From contig PAHY01000063.1 of the NCBI GenBank assembly GCA_002705055.1, forward strand, positions 79,808 through 143,807: a stretch of DNA of 64,000 bases. The letters are read 5' to 3'. Under the pieces are notes generated by a model. That model was given only the letters and a program-made list of their open reading frames with translations. It was not told where the DNA came from and ran no database searches. Positions 16,435-25,605 of this stretch are shown here, one piece after another. The position numbers and the translations under genes were made by a program. Every line of letters begins with the position of its first letter. The first letter of the stretch is position 1. Source of the stretch: Planctomycetota bacterium (GTDB lineage: Bacteria > Planctomycetota > UBA1135).

Positions 16435-17048
16435 CCGCGACTTCCGCCAGCAGAAGTCGGCCAGGCGGCGCACAGTTCCGCGAACCGCCCCGGATCCCGC
16501 GCCGCCCGCAGCGCGGCCACCGCGTGGACTCCTTCCTCGGCCAAAGTCGCCACCTGTTCGGGGCTTTCGATTCCGCCGATCGCGACGACGCGGACCTGCG
16601 CCTGCAGGAAGGGGCGCAGGCCCTCGAGCCCGAGCGGTTCGAGGATGCCCTGCTTGCTCGGCGTCGCGAAGACCGGGCCGACCACGACGAAGTCAGCCCC
16701 CAGGCCCTGCGCGCGCTCGAGTTCGTCCGCGTCGTGGACCGAGGCCCCGAACCGCAGCCCTTCGTTCTGGGCCTGACCGGCCAGCTCGTCCCAGGGCAAG
16801 GAGCGAGCCCCGGCAATGACGGCATCCGCCTTGGCGGCGAAGGCCAGATCACTCTGGCCATGGACGGCCAGCCAGGGAGCCTGCTGCTGCAGCGCACGCA
16901 GGCACTGCGCAGCCTGCAGCTCTCCTCCGACCGGCATCCGGAAGGTCCACGCCGCCGCCGGCGCCGCCGACTGCATCCAGGACGCGGCTTCCTCCGCAGG
17001 CAGCGCGCTCGCGACCGCCCAGACTCCGGCTGGCGGAAGCCGGTCCAT
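16431..17048 (-). CDS. ThiE/TenI-like thiamine phosphate synthase family protein
   Basis: A 205-residue TIM barrel. The clearest part is GADFVVVGPVFATPSKQG (residues about 138-155), which matches the phosphate and thiazole site of ThiE, followed by VVAIGGIESPEQVATLAEEGVHAVAALRAA. GASVHDADELERAQ also fits. The N-terminal half is divergent, and the usual QEDLP-type pyrophosphate strand reads HGQSDLAFA. It could be true ThiE or the TenI side of the family. The ATG at 17048 overlaps the stop of the XPB-associated gene as TGATG. ThiL is about 500 bases away, across one divergent gene. Confidence 0.75.
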   Translation of the reverse strand: MDRLPPAGVWAVASALPAEEAASWMQSAAPAAAWTFRMPVGGELQAAQCLRALQQQAPWLAVHGQSDLAFAAKADAVIAGARSLPWDELAGQAQNEGLRFGASVHDADELERAQGLGADFVVVGPVFATPSKQGILEPLGLEGLRPFLQAQVRVVAIGGIESPEQVATLAEEGVHAVAALRAARDPGRFAELCAAWPTSAGGSRG

Positions 17049-19045
17049 CAGCTCGCGATCCGAATCGACACGCCGTAATCGCGAATCCAATCGCTGAGCG
17101 GGTCGAGATCGACCGGACCGCAGATGCGAAGCTGGTGACGGTCGATTCGATCCAAGCCGATGCGACCGAGCTCCGGGTGCCGCGCGATGCGATCCAGGAT
17201 CTCCGAGGACTCACAGGTCAGCAGCGATTCGCTTTCGCGATAGGTGACCATGCCATCGCTGCGCGCCCAGGACTCGAGCGAGTACTCGACGTTCTGCGGC
17301 AAGGGCGTCCGACTGAGCTCGCGCAGCAGCGACAGGATCTCGTCGAGATCGACTCCTTCGGAGAGCGCTCGATGCAGCGAAGCCGGCGTCATCCGATAGT
17401 GCACCAGATTGTCACTCTTCTCGCGATCAGCGAAGCGGTCGAGTCGGTAGACCAGCTCGTGCGCGCGCGGCCCGGGGAAGAGCACCAGCTCAAAGTCGGG
17501 GTTGACCACGACGTGCCCCGCCGCCGTCAGCTCGGTCGCCGGAATCATGCCCAGGAACTCGGCCCCCATCTCGGTCAGACGCAGGCAGCTGGCGCGGCCC
17601 CCTTCGTCGTAGCCCATATCGATGAAGCCAAGCAGGTAGAGGTGCTTGCGGACCCAGGTGAAGAGGTTCCAGGCGAGATTGTTGAGGTCGCTGGAAGCCC
17701 GCAGCGGGAAGGACCCTTGCTCGTGCGGCAGCGAATCATCGCCCGGCAGCTCAGCCAGGTAATGGTGCCGCGCCAGGAAAGGCAGCGCCATCGCGTCGAC
17801 CCATACACCCGGCTGGAACTGCCGCAGCACCGCCAGCACCATGCGCCGCATCGGCACCTGGTGGGCGACGTCGCCGGGCATGTCGCGGTCTTCCGTCAGG
17901 CAATCCAGCATGCGCCGCTGCTTCTCGGTCAGCGACAGCCCGAGGAACTCCTTGCCTTCCTCGGTGACGCGGAAGCTGCGTTGGCCTGTGCGATCGATCA
18001 GCCGGAAGGCGAGCGCAAAGCGGTACTCCATCTCGAGGATCTCGAGACGGCCAAACTCGCGCCCGGGGTTGGGCAGCAGACGCTCGGCCAGACGCTTGCC
18101 GGTCGACTTGAAGATGCTGCCGCGCACGGTGAACCGGATCGTCTCGTCGTCGACGAAGTTGGCGAAGCGGTCGAAGTTGGACACGAAGTCCACGCCGATC
18201 GAAGCGACGTCGGCCGGATGCTCGAGGGCCCGGTCCGGATCGCAGAGAATGGCTTGCAGGGTCTCGCGGAACAGCGCGACCACCCGGCTGCGCTGACGCA
18301 GGCCGTGGCGTTCGAGATCGAGGTCGCCGACCGTGCCCAGCGATGCCTCTTCGAGTTCCTGGCGCAGCTCGTTCGCCGAGATTTCGACGCCGGATTCGGC
18401 GAATTCGCGCACCGGCAGAATGCCGCCGTGCAAGGTCGCGATCTGGATGCAGGCCTGACGCGCTTCCGGGGTGAGCGCCTCGACCCGCCCGCGCACCACC
18501 TGAACGGCGCCCAGCAGCCGGTACAGCGTCCCGGCCTGGCCCTCGGCCTGTTCGGCCGATGCGCCTTCGCTGCACAGATGGCGGACCAGCCAGCCGTGCA
18601 GGCTGAGCAGCTCGGCCGGACTCGGCGAGCGACGCTCGGCATCCTGGAGCGCGCGCGCGATCTCGGACGGAACGCCCCACAGGTTGGAGGTCTGGCTGGC
18701 GTCACGCAGCGAGACGTTCACGCCAAGCCCTGACTGCACCAGGTTGGCCAGCGAGCTGCGCACCTCGGTCGAGGTCAGGCCCTCGCGCGCGGAGGCCTCG
18801 CGGATCTCATCGAACTCCCGCGCCTTGCCCGGCTGCTCGAGCAGTGCGCGGAGCACCGCATCGGCGGTCGGATCGAGGTTGGCGCGCACAGTCGCGGCCG
18901 CCGCTCCTTCCTGCATCCGGTCGACCAGCGATGTGACGCAGGCCTGACGCCCTTGCGGAGCGCTGGAACCGGCCCAGAGCTCGTGCAGGTAGGACAACTC
19001 GCTGAGCGCGCGTTGCTTCAGGGTACGTGCCAGAGTGATGCGCAT
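17048..19045 (-). CDS. Helicase-associated protein (XPB/Ssl2 partner, Helicase_C_3-type)
   Basis: 665 residues with no ATPase motif. The C-terminal third (from about 490) contains AAGHVVVNPDFELVLFPG, a run typical of the XPB/Ssl2 helicase-associated domain, then YRLDRFADREKSDNLVHYRMT and SLHRALSEGVDLDEILSLLREL. The first 450 residues are helical winged-helix-like repeats (DAVLRALLEQPGKAREFDEIREASAREGLTSTEVRSSL). In Actinobacteria a protein of this type neighbours XPB, as here, where the gap is 22 bases. It may load or regulate the helicase on DNA. Archaeal XPB instead has the nuclease Bax1, but no nuclease motif is visible here. Confidence 0.8.
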   Translation of the reverse strand: MRITLARTLKQRALSELSYLHELWAGSSAPQGRQACVTSLVDRMQEGAAAATVRANLDPTADAVLRALLEQPGKAREFDEIREASAREGLTSTEVRSSLANLVQSGLGVNVSLRDASQTSNLWGVPSEIARALQDAERRSPSPAELLSLHGWLVRHLCSEGASAEQAEGQAGTLYRLLGAVQVVRGRVEALTPEARQACIQIATLHGGILPVREFAESGVEISANELRQELEEASLGTVGDLDLERHGLRQRSRVVALFRETLQAILCDPDRALEHPADVASIGVDFVSNFDRFANFVDDETIRFTVRGSIFKSTGKRLAERLLPNPGREFGRLEILEMEYRFALAFRLIDRTGQRSFRVTEEGKEFLGLSLTEKQRRMLDCLTEDRDMPGDVAHQVPMRRMVLAVLRQFQPGVWVDAMALPFLARHHYLAELPGDDSLPHEQGSFPLRASSDLNNLAWNLFTWVRKHLYLLGFIDMGYDEGGRASCLRLTEMGAEFLGMIPATELTAAGHVVVNPDFELVLFPGPRAHELVYRLDRFADREKSDNLVHYRMTPASLHRALSEGVDLDEILSLLRELSRTPLPQNVEYSLESWARSDGMVTYRESESLLTCESSEILDRIARHPELGRIGLDRIDRHQLRICGPVDLDPLSDWIRDYGVSIRIAS

Positions 19046-19067
19046 GGCCTTGCTGGAAGCGGGCTGC

Positions 19068-20774
19068 TTAGCCGGCTTCGCTCGTTTCGGGATCGAACAG
19101 CGACTCGGCGGGGCGAATCGCGTAGACGTAGCCTTGCTCCGTGAGGAAGCGCTGGCGCTTTTCGGCGTAGTCCTGGTCGACCGTGCCCTCGGTCACCAGC
19201 GAATAGAAGTGCGCGCCGCCGCCATCGGCTTTCGGGCGCAGGATGCGACCCAGGCGCTGCGCTTCTTCCTGGCGCGAGCCGAAGGTGCCCGAGATTTGAA
19301 TCGCGACGTTGGCGTCCGGCAGGTCGATGGCGAAGTTGCCCACCTTGCTGACCAGCAGCACCTTCTCGCGACCCTCGCGGAAGGCCTCGTAGAGCTCTTC
19401 GCGCTCGGGGTTGGGCATGCGCCCAGTGATCACCGGCACGCCCAGGGCCTCGTGCAGCTCCTCGAGCTGGCTGAGGTAGTGGCCGATGATCAGAATTCGT
19501 TCGCCGTCGTGCTTGTTGAGCAGCGCACGCAGCGCGTCGACCTTGGCCGGGTTTTCGGAAGCCATCCGAAAACGCACGCGCTTGCCCGCGGCCAGATACT
19601 CGAGCCGCAGATCGTCATCGAAGGGGACGCGCACCTCGATGCACTCGACCGCCGCGATGTAGCCGCGCCGCTCCAGGTCCTTCCACGGAGCGTCGTAGCG
19701 CTTGGGCCCGATCAGGCAGAAGACCTCGTCTTCCTTGCCGTCCTCGCGCACCAGGGTTGCGGTCAGGCCGAGGCGGCGCCGCGCCTGAATCTCGGCGGTG
19801 GCGCGGAAGACCGGCGCCGGGAGCAGGTGGACTTCGTCGTAGACGATCAGCCCCCAATCCCCTTTCGAGAACAGATCGAAGTGGAGGAAGTCCTCGTCCT
19901 TCTTCTTGCGGTAGGTGAGGATCTGGTAGGTCGTCAGCGTGACCGGACGAATCTCCTTGGCGTCGCCCGAATACTCGCCGACCTGATCTTCGGTGAGCTC
20001 GGTCTTGTCGAGCAGCTCGCGCTTCCACTGCCGCAGCGCCACCGTGTTCGGGGTCAGCACCAGCGTGTTCGAACCAACCGCGGCCATCGCAGCCAGCCCC
20101 ACCACCGTCTTGCCGGCGCCGCAGGGCAGCACGATCGTGCCGCTGCCACCGAGGGCAGTGCCGCCCCGGTAGAAGGCCTCGATCGCTTCCGACTGATACG
20201 GACGCAAGGCGAAGTCCTGGCCTTCAGTGGTCTGCGTACGGAGCTCGATCTCGAGCGGCGCGCCATCGACGTAGCCGGCGCAGTCCTCGACCGGATAGCC
20301 GAGCCGAATCAGGCGCTCCTTGACGAGGCCACGCTTGCCCGGCCCCAGCCAGGCCATGCCCGACTCTTCGTCGACGCGCTCGCAGAGCTGCGCCAGGTCC
20401 GGGTCGTGCAGCAGCTGCCGGAGCGTCGCCGGATCCGAGGCCTCGAGCCGCAGGGTCTCGCCGTCGTCGTCCTTATGCAGCGAGAAGATGCCGCAGCGCC
20501 GGAACCAGGAGCGGATCTCCGCTTCGAAGTTGGACGGCATGCCATAGCGGGCGTTCTCCTCGAGGAAGCCCAGCACGCTGTCCGCCGACAGGCCGGTCGC
20601 CGAGGCGTTCCAGATGGAGACCGGAGTGATCCGGTAGGTGTGCAGGAATTCCGGCGACTTCACCAGCTCGGCGAACGGCAACAGCCCATTGCGCATCTCC
20701 TCGAACTGCGGGTGGGCAGTTTCGAGGACGATGGTCAGATCGCTCTGCAGGATCAGGGCGAGGTCAGCGTTCAC
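19068..20774 (-). CDS. XPB-family DNA repair helicase (bacterial XPB)
   Basis: A superfamily 2, 3'-5' DNA translocase. The start is GTG 20774, which overlaps the UvrA-like stop as GTGA and gives 568 residues starting at the family's usual LILQSDLTIVLE strand; a longer frame to 20882 is not needed. Residues 1-160 are the N-terminal damage-recognition-like region (FLHTYRITPVSIWNA). Walker A PCGAGKT is at about 217-223, DEVH at 313-316, the XPB-specific RED triad in LTATLVRED at 343-345, RILIIGHYLSQLEEL in lobe 2, and motif VI QRLGRILRP at about 506-514. All catalytic motifs are intact. Eukaryotic XPB opens DNA in TFIIH; the bacterial role is less clear. Confidence 0.95.
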   Translation of the reverse strand: MNADLALILQSDLTIVLETAHPQFEEMRNGLLPFAELVKSPEFLHTYRITPVSIWNASATGLSADSVLGFLEENARYGMPSNFEAEIRSWFRRCGIFSLHKDDDGETLRLEASDPATLRQLLHDPDLAQLCERVDEESGMAWLGPGKRGLVKERLIRLGYPVEDCAGYVDGAPLEIELRTQTTEGQDFALRPYQSEAIEAFYRGGTALGGSGTIVLPCGAGKTVVGLAAMAAVGSNTLVLTPNTVALRQWKRELLDKTELTEDQVGEYSGDAKEIRPVTLTTYQILTYRKKKDEDFLHFDLFSKGDWGLIVYDEVHLLPAPVFRATAEIQARRRLGLTATLVREDGKEDEVFCLIGPKRYDAPWKDLERRGYIAAVECIEVRVPFDDDLRLEYLAAGKRVRFRMASENPAKVDALRALLNKHDGERILIIGHYLSQLEELHEALGVPVITGRMPNPEREELYEAFREGREKVLLVSKVGNFAIDLPDANVAIQISGTFGSRQEEAQRLGRILRPKADGGGAHFYSLVTEGTVDQDYAEKRQRFLTEQGYVYAIRPAESLFDPETSEAG

Positions 20775-23700
20775 GGGCGGGAGAGCCAGGCGGGATGATT
20801 TTCTCGCCAAATCGGCGTAGGTCGCCGAGAGGCGAAGACCTCGATTGTAGAGGCCATCGCCGGGAGCTCCAAGGGGTTCCACCCCGCCGCGGGGGCCATC
20901 CAGCGCTGTTCCGCAAGCTCCGGGTCCAGTGCCAGCTCCGCGAGAATCGGCGCCCAGGCGCGCAAGCCCCGCGGAAGACGGTGCATGCGTTCGTCGAGCC
21001 GCAGCGCGCCCAGCCCGCTTCGGAGCGCGATTTCGAGGGTCTGGGCGATCCGGGGTGTGCCGGCAAAATGCGCGGCGAGCTCGGCCAGGGTGCGGGCGCC
21101 CAGGTCCGGCCAGCGCAGCCCCCGGTCCTCCAGCGCCGCGGTCTCGCGCGCCCAGCCGCTGCCCTGACAGCGCGCGCAGCGCAGCCGCAGCTCCGGATGG
21201 GCATCGAGGCCACCGCGACCGCCGCAGTCGGCGCAGCGGCGGGCCTGCGGTCCGGCGCCCAGATCGGCCTCCTTCCAGCCCCGCAGGCGCGCCTCCTCGG
21301 TGCGCAGATAGTGCTGCCGCAGGGGCTCCGTGAGGTCGAGGGCGTCGCGCAGACGGGCGTCGGCGCGGGCCCGGGGCGGGTCGGCCTGCCGCTCCAGATC
21401 CATGCCCAACGCAAACGGCTCGGGCTCCGGTCCGGCGGCGGGAATCGGCTGATGCTCCACGCCCCAGGCGTAGCCCTCGGGATCGGTCCAGCGATGGACT
21501 CCGTGCTCGCCGTCGAGCAGCGCTTCTACGAGGCGCTCCGCGAGCGGGGCGGGTAGCTCGGAGAGCGGCTGATCATGCAGCACACAGACGCCTTCCATCG
21601 GCGCGATCAGCCAACCGAGGAAGCGGGCCAGTCGCGCTGTCGTGCCATCGAGCGAAGCGACCCGCTGCGCCGCCGCGACGCGGAGCAGCGGAGTTCCCGC
21701 GAGCAGGCGCTGCGCGCTCAGGAGCAGACGGGATGCTGCGGCGTGCTCCTGCAGGTGCGCGAGCGCTTCTTCGAGCGGTGCGTCGAGGAGCTCGTCCAGA
21801 TCGCGCCCGGCGAGCTGATGACGCCAACTCGCATCGACGCGCTGGCAATCCCGGCAGGCACCCATCTGGTAATCCCAGACGCTCTCCCCTGCCCAGGCCT
21901 GGATCCGGCCGTCTCCGAGCAGCTTGGCCTGGTGCTCGAGATCCTGAATCCGTCCGCTGCGCTCCTCGTCCGCCGGATCGAAACGGTCCAACCACAGCGC
22001 GTCTTCGGGCTGGATGGCATCGCTGGCACGGAGAGCTCGGCGTTCCTGATCGCGCCACAGTCGACGAAAGCCGGCCGCCAGCAGGAACTTCGCTTCGACT
22101 CCACGCGCACCCTCCGGGAATCGGGGCCGCAACGTGAAGACGAGCTCGCCGCGCGGCGCCGCATCCGGCGCCGTCGACTGCAGAGCGTCCGCCAGACTCT
22201 CCCAGGGCCCCAGGCCACCGCATGCGGCGCAGGCCGGCCCGCCTTCGCTGCGCACGATGCGGGCGAGCGTCGGCGTGAGGCCCAGGACCTCGCCCAGTCG
22301 AGCATCCGCAGGGGGCGCCGTCGGCCAGGCGGTGGGCGCGAGGGCAAGGACCTCCTCGCTCTCGCTCGGCGGACGACTGTCCTCCCCCCAGCGCGCGCCC
22401 CCGACGTGATCGCTCAGCAGGGGCGAACGCGTGGCCAGCTCGCGCTGCAGCGCTTCCTCCAGCGCGCTGCGCCCGACGCGACTGAGGTCCTCGGCAAGCG
22501 CCTCGCTCTGGGCCGGCGGCATCGGGGCACGCGGCGCGGGGACGGGCACCTCCTTGGCGCGGGACCGCAACCAGGCGCCGGTCGGCGTGTCGGCTTCGGC
22601 CAGGCCTGCCGCGGAACCGCAATAGAGCAGCTGCCCGCCCTGCGGCCCCGCCCCCGGGCCCAGCTCCACCACCGTGTCCGCCGAGCGCACGAGCACTTCA
22701 TGATGCTCCGCGACCCAGAAGCTGTGCCCCTCGGCGCAGAGCTCCTGGAGCAGCGCGACGACCTTGCGCGCCTCGCGGAAGGGCAATCCCAGGCAAGGTT
22801 CATCGAGCAGGAAGAGCTGCGGTCGATCGCGTCGCGCGCTGGCCAGCGCGCGCGCCAGGGCGATGCGCCCGCGTTCGCCCAAGGAGAGATGCCGGCCGCG
22901 CTCGCCAAAGGTGCGCTGTCCCAGCCCCAGGGCGATCAGATGGCGCACCAGCGTGCGCAGCCGGCCATCGGAGGGCAGCCGCTTCTCGATGCGCTCCAGC
23001 GGGGTCGTGAGCCAGGTCCGCAGCGAGCGGTTGCGCAGCCGCAGCTCGAGCAGATCCTGCTTGAGTCCCAGCCCCTCGCAGCTGCTGCAGGGCAGGCCGG
23101 CCGCGTCGGTGCCGTGGCCTCGACAGCGATCACAGCCCCCCTGGCCGACGCGCGCCACCAGGTCGGAGGCCTGCAGCCCGCGCATCCGCCCTTCCTCGCC
23201 TTCGGCGAAGGCGCGGCGGATCTCACTCCAGGCTCCGGCGAGCGTGGCGACCGTCGAGAAGGCCGAGGAGCCCAGCGCGCGTTCGAGCAGCACGCGCACT
23301 CCGCCCAGAGGCAGGCTGCCCTCAAAATCGCGCTCCTCTCGTAGGCGTGGGACCAGCTCTTCGTCGAGCATCGTCGACTTGCCGCTGCCGCTGACCCCGA
23401 CCACGGCCACCAGCTGCCCCAACGGCAGCTCCAGCTTCGGGATCTCCAGGAAGCGAGTGCTCAGCTGGGGAAAGACCAGGGAGCGCGTCGCCGGCGCGCT
23501 GGCGAGCGGCGCGGCCCGCGCGCCGAGGGCCTCGTCTTCCGGCTCCGGGAGTTCCGCGCGGGCTCCCTGCCCGACGATCCGCCCCCCCGCCGGTCCCCCG
23601 CCGGGCCCGAGCAGCAGCCAGTGATCCGCGGCCTCCAGAAACTCACGCGCCGGGTCGGCCGTCAGAACGGTGTTGCCCTGGTCGACTAGCTCGCGCAAGA

Positions 23701-24778
23701 GCGCCGCGAGCGCGCGCCGTTCGCTGCCGTGCAGACCCATGCCGGGCTCATCGAAGAGCGCGAGCTGACCGCAGCGCACCTGGGCTAGCAGCGCGACCAG
23801 TTCGAGCCGGCGCCCCTCGCCCAGCGACAGGGTGCCCAAGGTCCGCGTCGCGCTGAGGTGCCCCATGCGAGTGCGATGGAGATACTCCAGGCGGCGTTTG
23901 GTGCGCGCGCCGATCGCCTCGGGCAGGCTGCGCCAGCTGGACAGGGGCGCGCTGCACCAATCGGCCCAACTGTGGCCCTCCAGGACCCAGTCCTCGGCCT
24001 CGCGATCCTGCAGCAAGGCAGCCTCGTCACGCACCGGAAGCGCGTGGCCGCACTGCGGGCAGTGATCGGGCGCCGCCAGCTCGAGGGTCGACTCCGCGAC
24101 CTCCAGTCGGACCCGGCTTCGTCGCCGCAGCGCTTCCTGCGCGGCCTCCGCGAAGCGGTCGCGCTGCTCGGGACGCCACTTCATGCGATCGAGCAGCAGC
24201 CAGGCGTCGGCGGGAAGCTCTTCCGGCGCCTCTTCCAGCCGCGCCAGTCCCTGCTCGCCCAGGCGCACCCGCGTCCAGCCTGCCTGCAGCAGGGCCGCCG
24301 TCGAGGAACCGCCGCAATGCGCAAACAGCAACACCCGCGCGCCCTCTTCAGCCTGGTCGACCTGCTCGAGCAGCGAGTTCAGCTCGGCGGGGCGCCACTG
24401 ATGTGCACAGGCCGGACAGCGTCGCTCGGCCTGAGCCTGAAACGCGCGCAGCAGCGCTGACCACAGGTCCAGCGCCGTCCCGACTTCGACCTTCTTGCGC
24501 CCGCGCGGGATCTCGCCCGCCGCGGCCAGCACCGGCTGCAGCCCCTCGATGGAATCCGCGACGTGCGGGAGCCAATCCTCTTCGCCCCCGGGCAGGGCCT
24601 GGGGATCTTCGAGGACGCGGAAGCGCTGACGCGCGACCGGCTCGAGGGTGCGAAACAGCAGGGCTGACTTGCCTGCTCCGGATGGCCCGTGCACGGCGGT
24701 CCACTGACCCTGGGGAAGATCCAGGTCGAGTCGCTGCAGGTTGCCGGCCCGCAGCCCACGCAACCGGATCGAACTCAC
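20771..24778 (-). CDS. Divergent UvrA-like ABC ATPase with four half-domains, the last two degenerate
   Basis: 1335 residues against about 950 for UvrA. Half 1 has Walker A GPSGAGKS at 31-38, cysteine pairs at 121/124 and 240/243, signature LSLGEG near 317 and Walker B LALFDEPGMGL near 339. Half 2 has Walker A GVSGSGKS at 461-468, zinc pairs at 549/552 and 564/567, signature LSLGERGR near 631, Walker B LFLLDEPCLGL near 655 and an H-loop AEHHEV near 690. After about 820 the order repeats without Walker A: cysteines at 850/853 and 975/978, and a Walker-B relic VCVLHDQPLSEL near 1064. A UvrA-type zinc finger follows at 1182/1185 and 1201/1204, with a worn signature LPRGLRAW near 1268. This fits a tandem UvrA fusion whose second copy lost ATPase function. 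The gene overlaps both neighbours by four bases. Confidence 0.88.
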   Translation of the reverse strand: MSSIRLRGLRAGNLQRLDLDLPQGQWTAVHGPSGAGKSALLFRTLEPVARQRFRVLEDPQALPGGEEDWLPHVADSIEGLQPVLAAAGEIPRGRKKVEVGTALDLWSALLRAFQAQAERRCPACAHQWRPAELNSLLEQVDQAEEGARVLLFAHCGGSSTAALLQAGWTRVRLGEQGLARLEEAPEELPADAWLLLDRMKWRPEQRDRFAEAAQEALRRRSRVRLEVAESTLELAAPDHCPQCGHALPVRDEAALLQDREAEDWVLEGHSWADWCSAPLSSWRSLPEAIGARTKRRLEYLHRTRMGHLSATRTLGTLSLGEGRRLELVALLAQVRCGQLALFDEPGMGLHGSERRALAALLRELVDQGNTVLTADPAREFLEAADHWLLLGPGGGPAGGRIVGQGARAELPEPEDEALGARAAPLASAPATRSLVFPQLSTRFLEIPKLELPLGQLVAVVGVSGSGKSTMLDEELVPRLREERDFEGSLPLGGVRVLLERALGSSAFSTVATLAGAWSEIRRAFAEGEEGRMRGLQASDLVARVGQGGCDRCRGHGTDAAGLPCSSCEGLGLKQDLLELRLRNRSLRTWLTTPLERIEKRLPSDGRLRTLVRHLIALGLGQRTFGERGRHLSLGERGRIALARALASARRDRPQLFLLDEPCLGLPFREARKVVALLQELCAEGHSFWVAEHHEVLVRSADTVVELGPGAGPQGGQLLYCGSAAGLAEADTPTGAWLRSRAKEVPVPAPRAPMPPAQSEALAEDLSRVGRSALEEALQRELATRSPLLSDHVGGARWGEDSRPPSESEEVLALAPTAWPTAPPADARLGEVLGLTPTLARIVRSEGGPACAACGGLGPWESLADALQSTAPDAAPRGELVFTLRPRFPEGARGVEAKFLLAAGFRRLWRDQERRALRASDAIQPEDALWLDRFDPADEERSGRIQDLEHQAKLLGDGRIQAWAGESVWDYQMGACRDCQRVDASWRHQLAGRDLDELLDAPLEEALAHLQEHAAASRLLLSAQRLLAGTPLLRVAAAQRVASLDGTTARLARFLGWLIAPMEGVCVLHDQPLSELPAPLAERLVEALLDGEHGVHRWTDPEGYAWGVEHQPIPAAGPEPEPFALGMDLERQADPPRARADARLRDALDLTEPLRQHYLRTEEARLRGWKEADLGAGPQARRCADCGGRGGLDAHPELRLRCARCQGSGWARETAALEDRGLRWPDLGARTLAELAAHFAGTPRIAQTLEIALRSGLGALRLDERMHRLPRGLRAWAPILAELALDPELAEQRWMAPAAGWNPLELPAMASTIEVFASRRPTPIWRENHPAWLSRP

Positions 24779-25605
24779 CCGTCTTCCCGTTCGCCCAAAG
24801 GTGGATAGCTTGCGTCGCGACCGTCGAGGAGAACTTCGCGCAGCGCGGCCACCAGGGCGGGAGGCCCGGCGATCACGTTGCGCCCGAACACCCAGTCGCC
24901 GCCGGCGACGATCGTCTCGGTCAGGCCGCCCGCTTCGGCGACCAGCAGACCACCGCCCGCCACGTCGTAGGGTTGCAGGTGCAGCTCCCAGAAGGCGTCC
25001 AGCCGACCGCAGGCCACGTAGGCGAGATCAGCCGCCGCCGAGCCCATGCGGCGCACACCGCGCTGGTTGAGGAACAGGCGGTTGAAGTTCTCGAGGTTAT
25101 TGTCGAGCAGGAACTGGCGGCGGTACGGAAAGCCGGTGGCGAGCAGGGACTGACCGAGTTCGGTCGTCGACGAGACCTGGATCGGTTTGCCGTTGAGCTG
25201 CGCCCCCACCCCGGCTGCGGCGGTGAAGCACTCTTCGAGGCGTGGCAGATAGACCACCGCCAGGTCCGGCTTGCCTGCGCGCAGCCGGGCCATCGACACA
25301 CCGAACATGGGCAGGCTGTGAACGAAGTTGGTGGTCCCATCCAGCGGATCGACACACCAGACGTACTCGGCGTCGGTGTCCTGGCCGCCGCTTTCCTCGG
25401 CGAGGATGCCGTCCTGGGGGAAGGCCTCGTGGAGGGCGTCGACGATCACGCGCTCGGCTGCCAGATCGGCCGCGGTCACCAGATCGCGCGCCGCCGACTT
25501 GGAGTGCACCGCGTCGGCGTCGAGGCGGTCGAAGTGCCGCATCAGCTCGGCCCCCGCGGCGCGCGCGATCTGTTCGGCCGTGCGCAGGACCTCGGCTGAG
25601 CTCAC
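24775..25605 (-). CDS. Inositol monophosphatase-family phosphatase
   Basis: 276 residues from GTG 25605, which overlaps the previous stop as GTGA. The lithium-sensitive phosphatase motifs are complete: the metal-binding glutamate in ILAEESGG, the metal loop WCVDPLDGTTNFVHSLP (residues about 83-99), and the C-terminal LQPYDVAGGGLLVAEAGG. Family members hydrolyse inositol-1-phosphate, histidinol phosphate, fructose-1,6-bisphosphate or PAP, so the exact substrate is open. Its stop overlaps the UvrA-like start as ATGA. Confidence 0.92.
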   Translation of the reverse strand: MSSAEVLRTAEQIARAAGAELMRHFDRLDADAVHSKSAARDLVTAADLAAERVIVDALHEAFPQDGILAEESGGQDTDAEYVWCVDPLDGTTNFVHSLPMFGVSMARLRAGKPDLAVVYLPRLEECFTAAAGVGAQLNGKPIQVSSTTELGQSLLATGFPYRRQFLLDNNLENFNRLFLNQRGVRRMGSAAADLAYVACGRLDAFWELHLQPYDVAGGGLLVAEAGGLTETIVAGGDWVFGRNVIAGPPALVAALREVLLDGRDASYPPLGEREDG

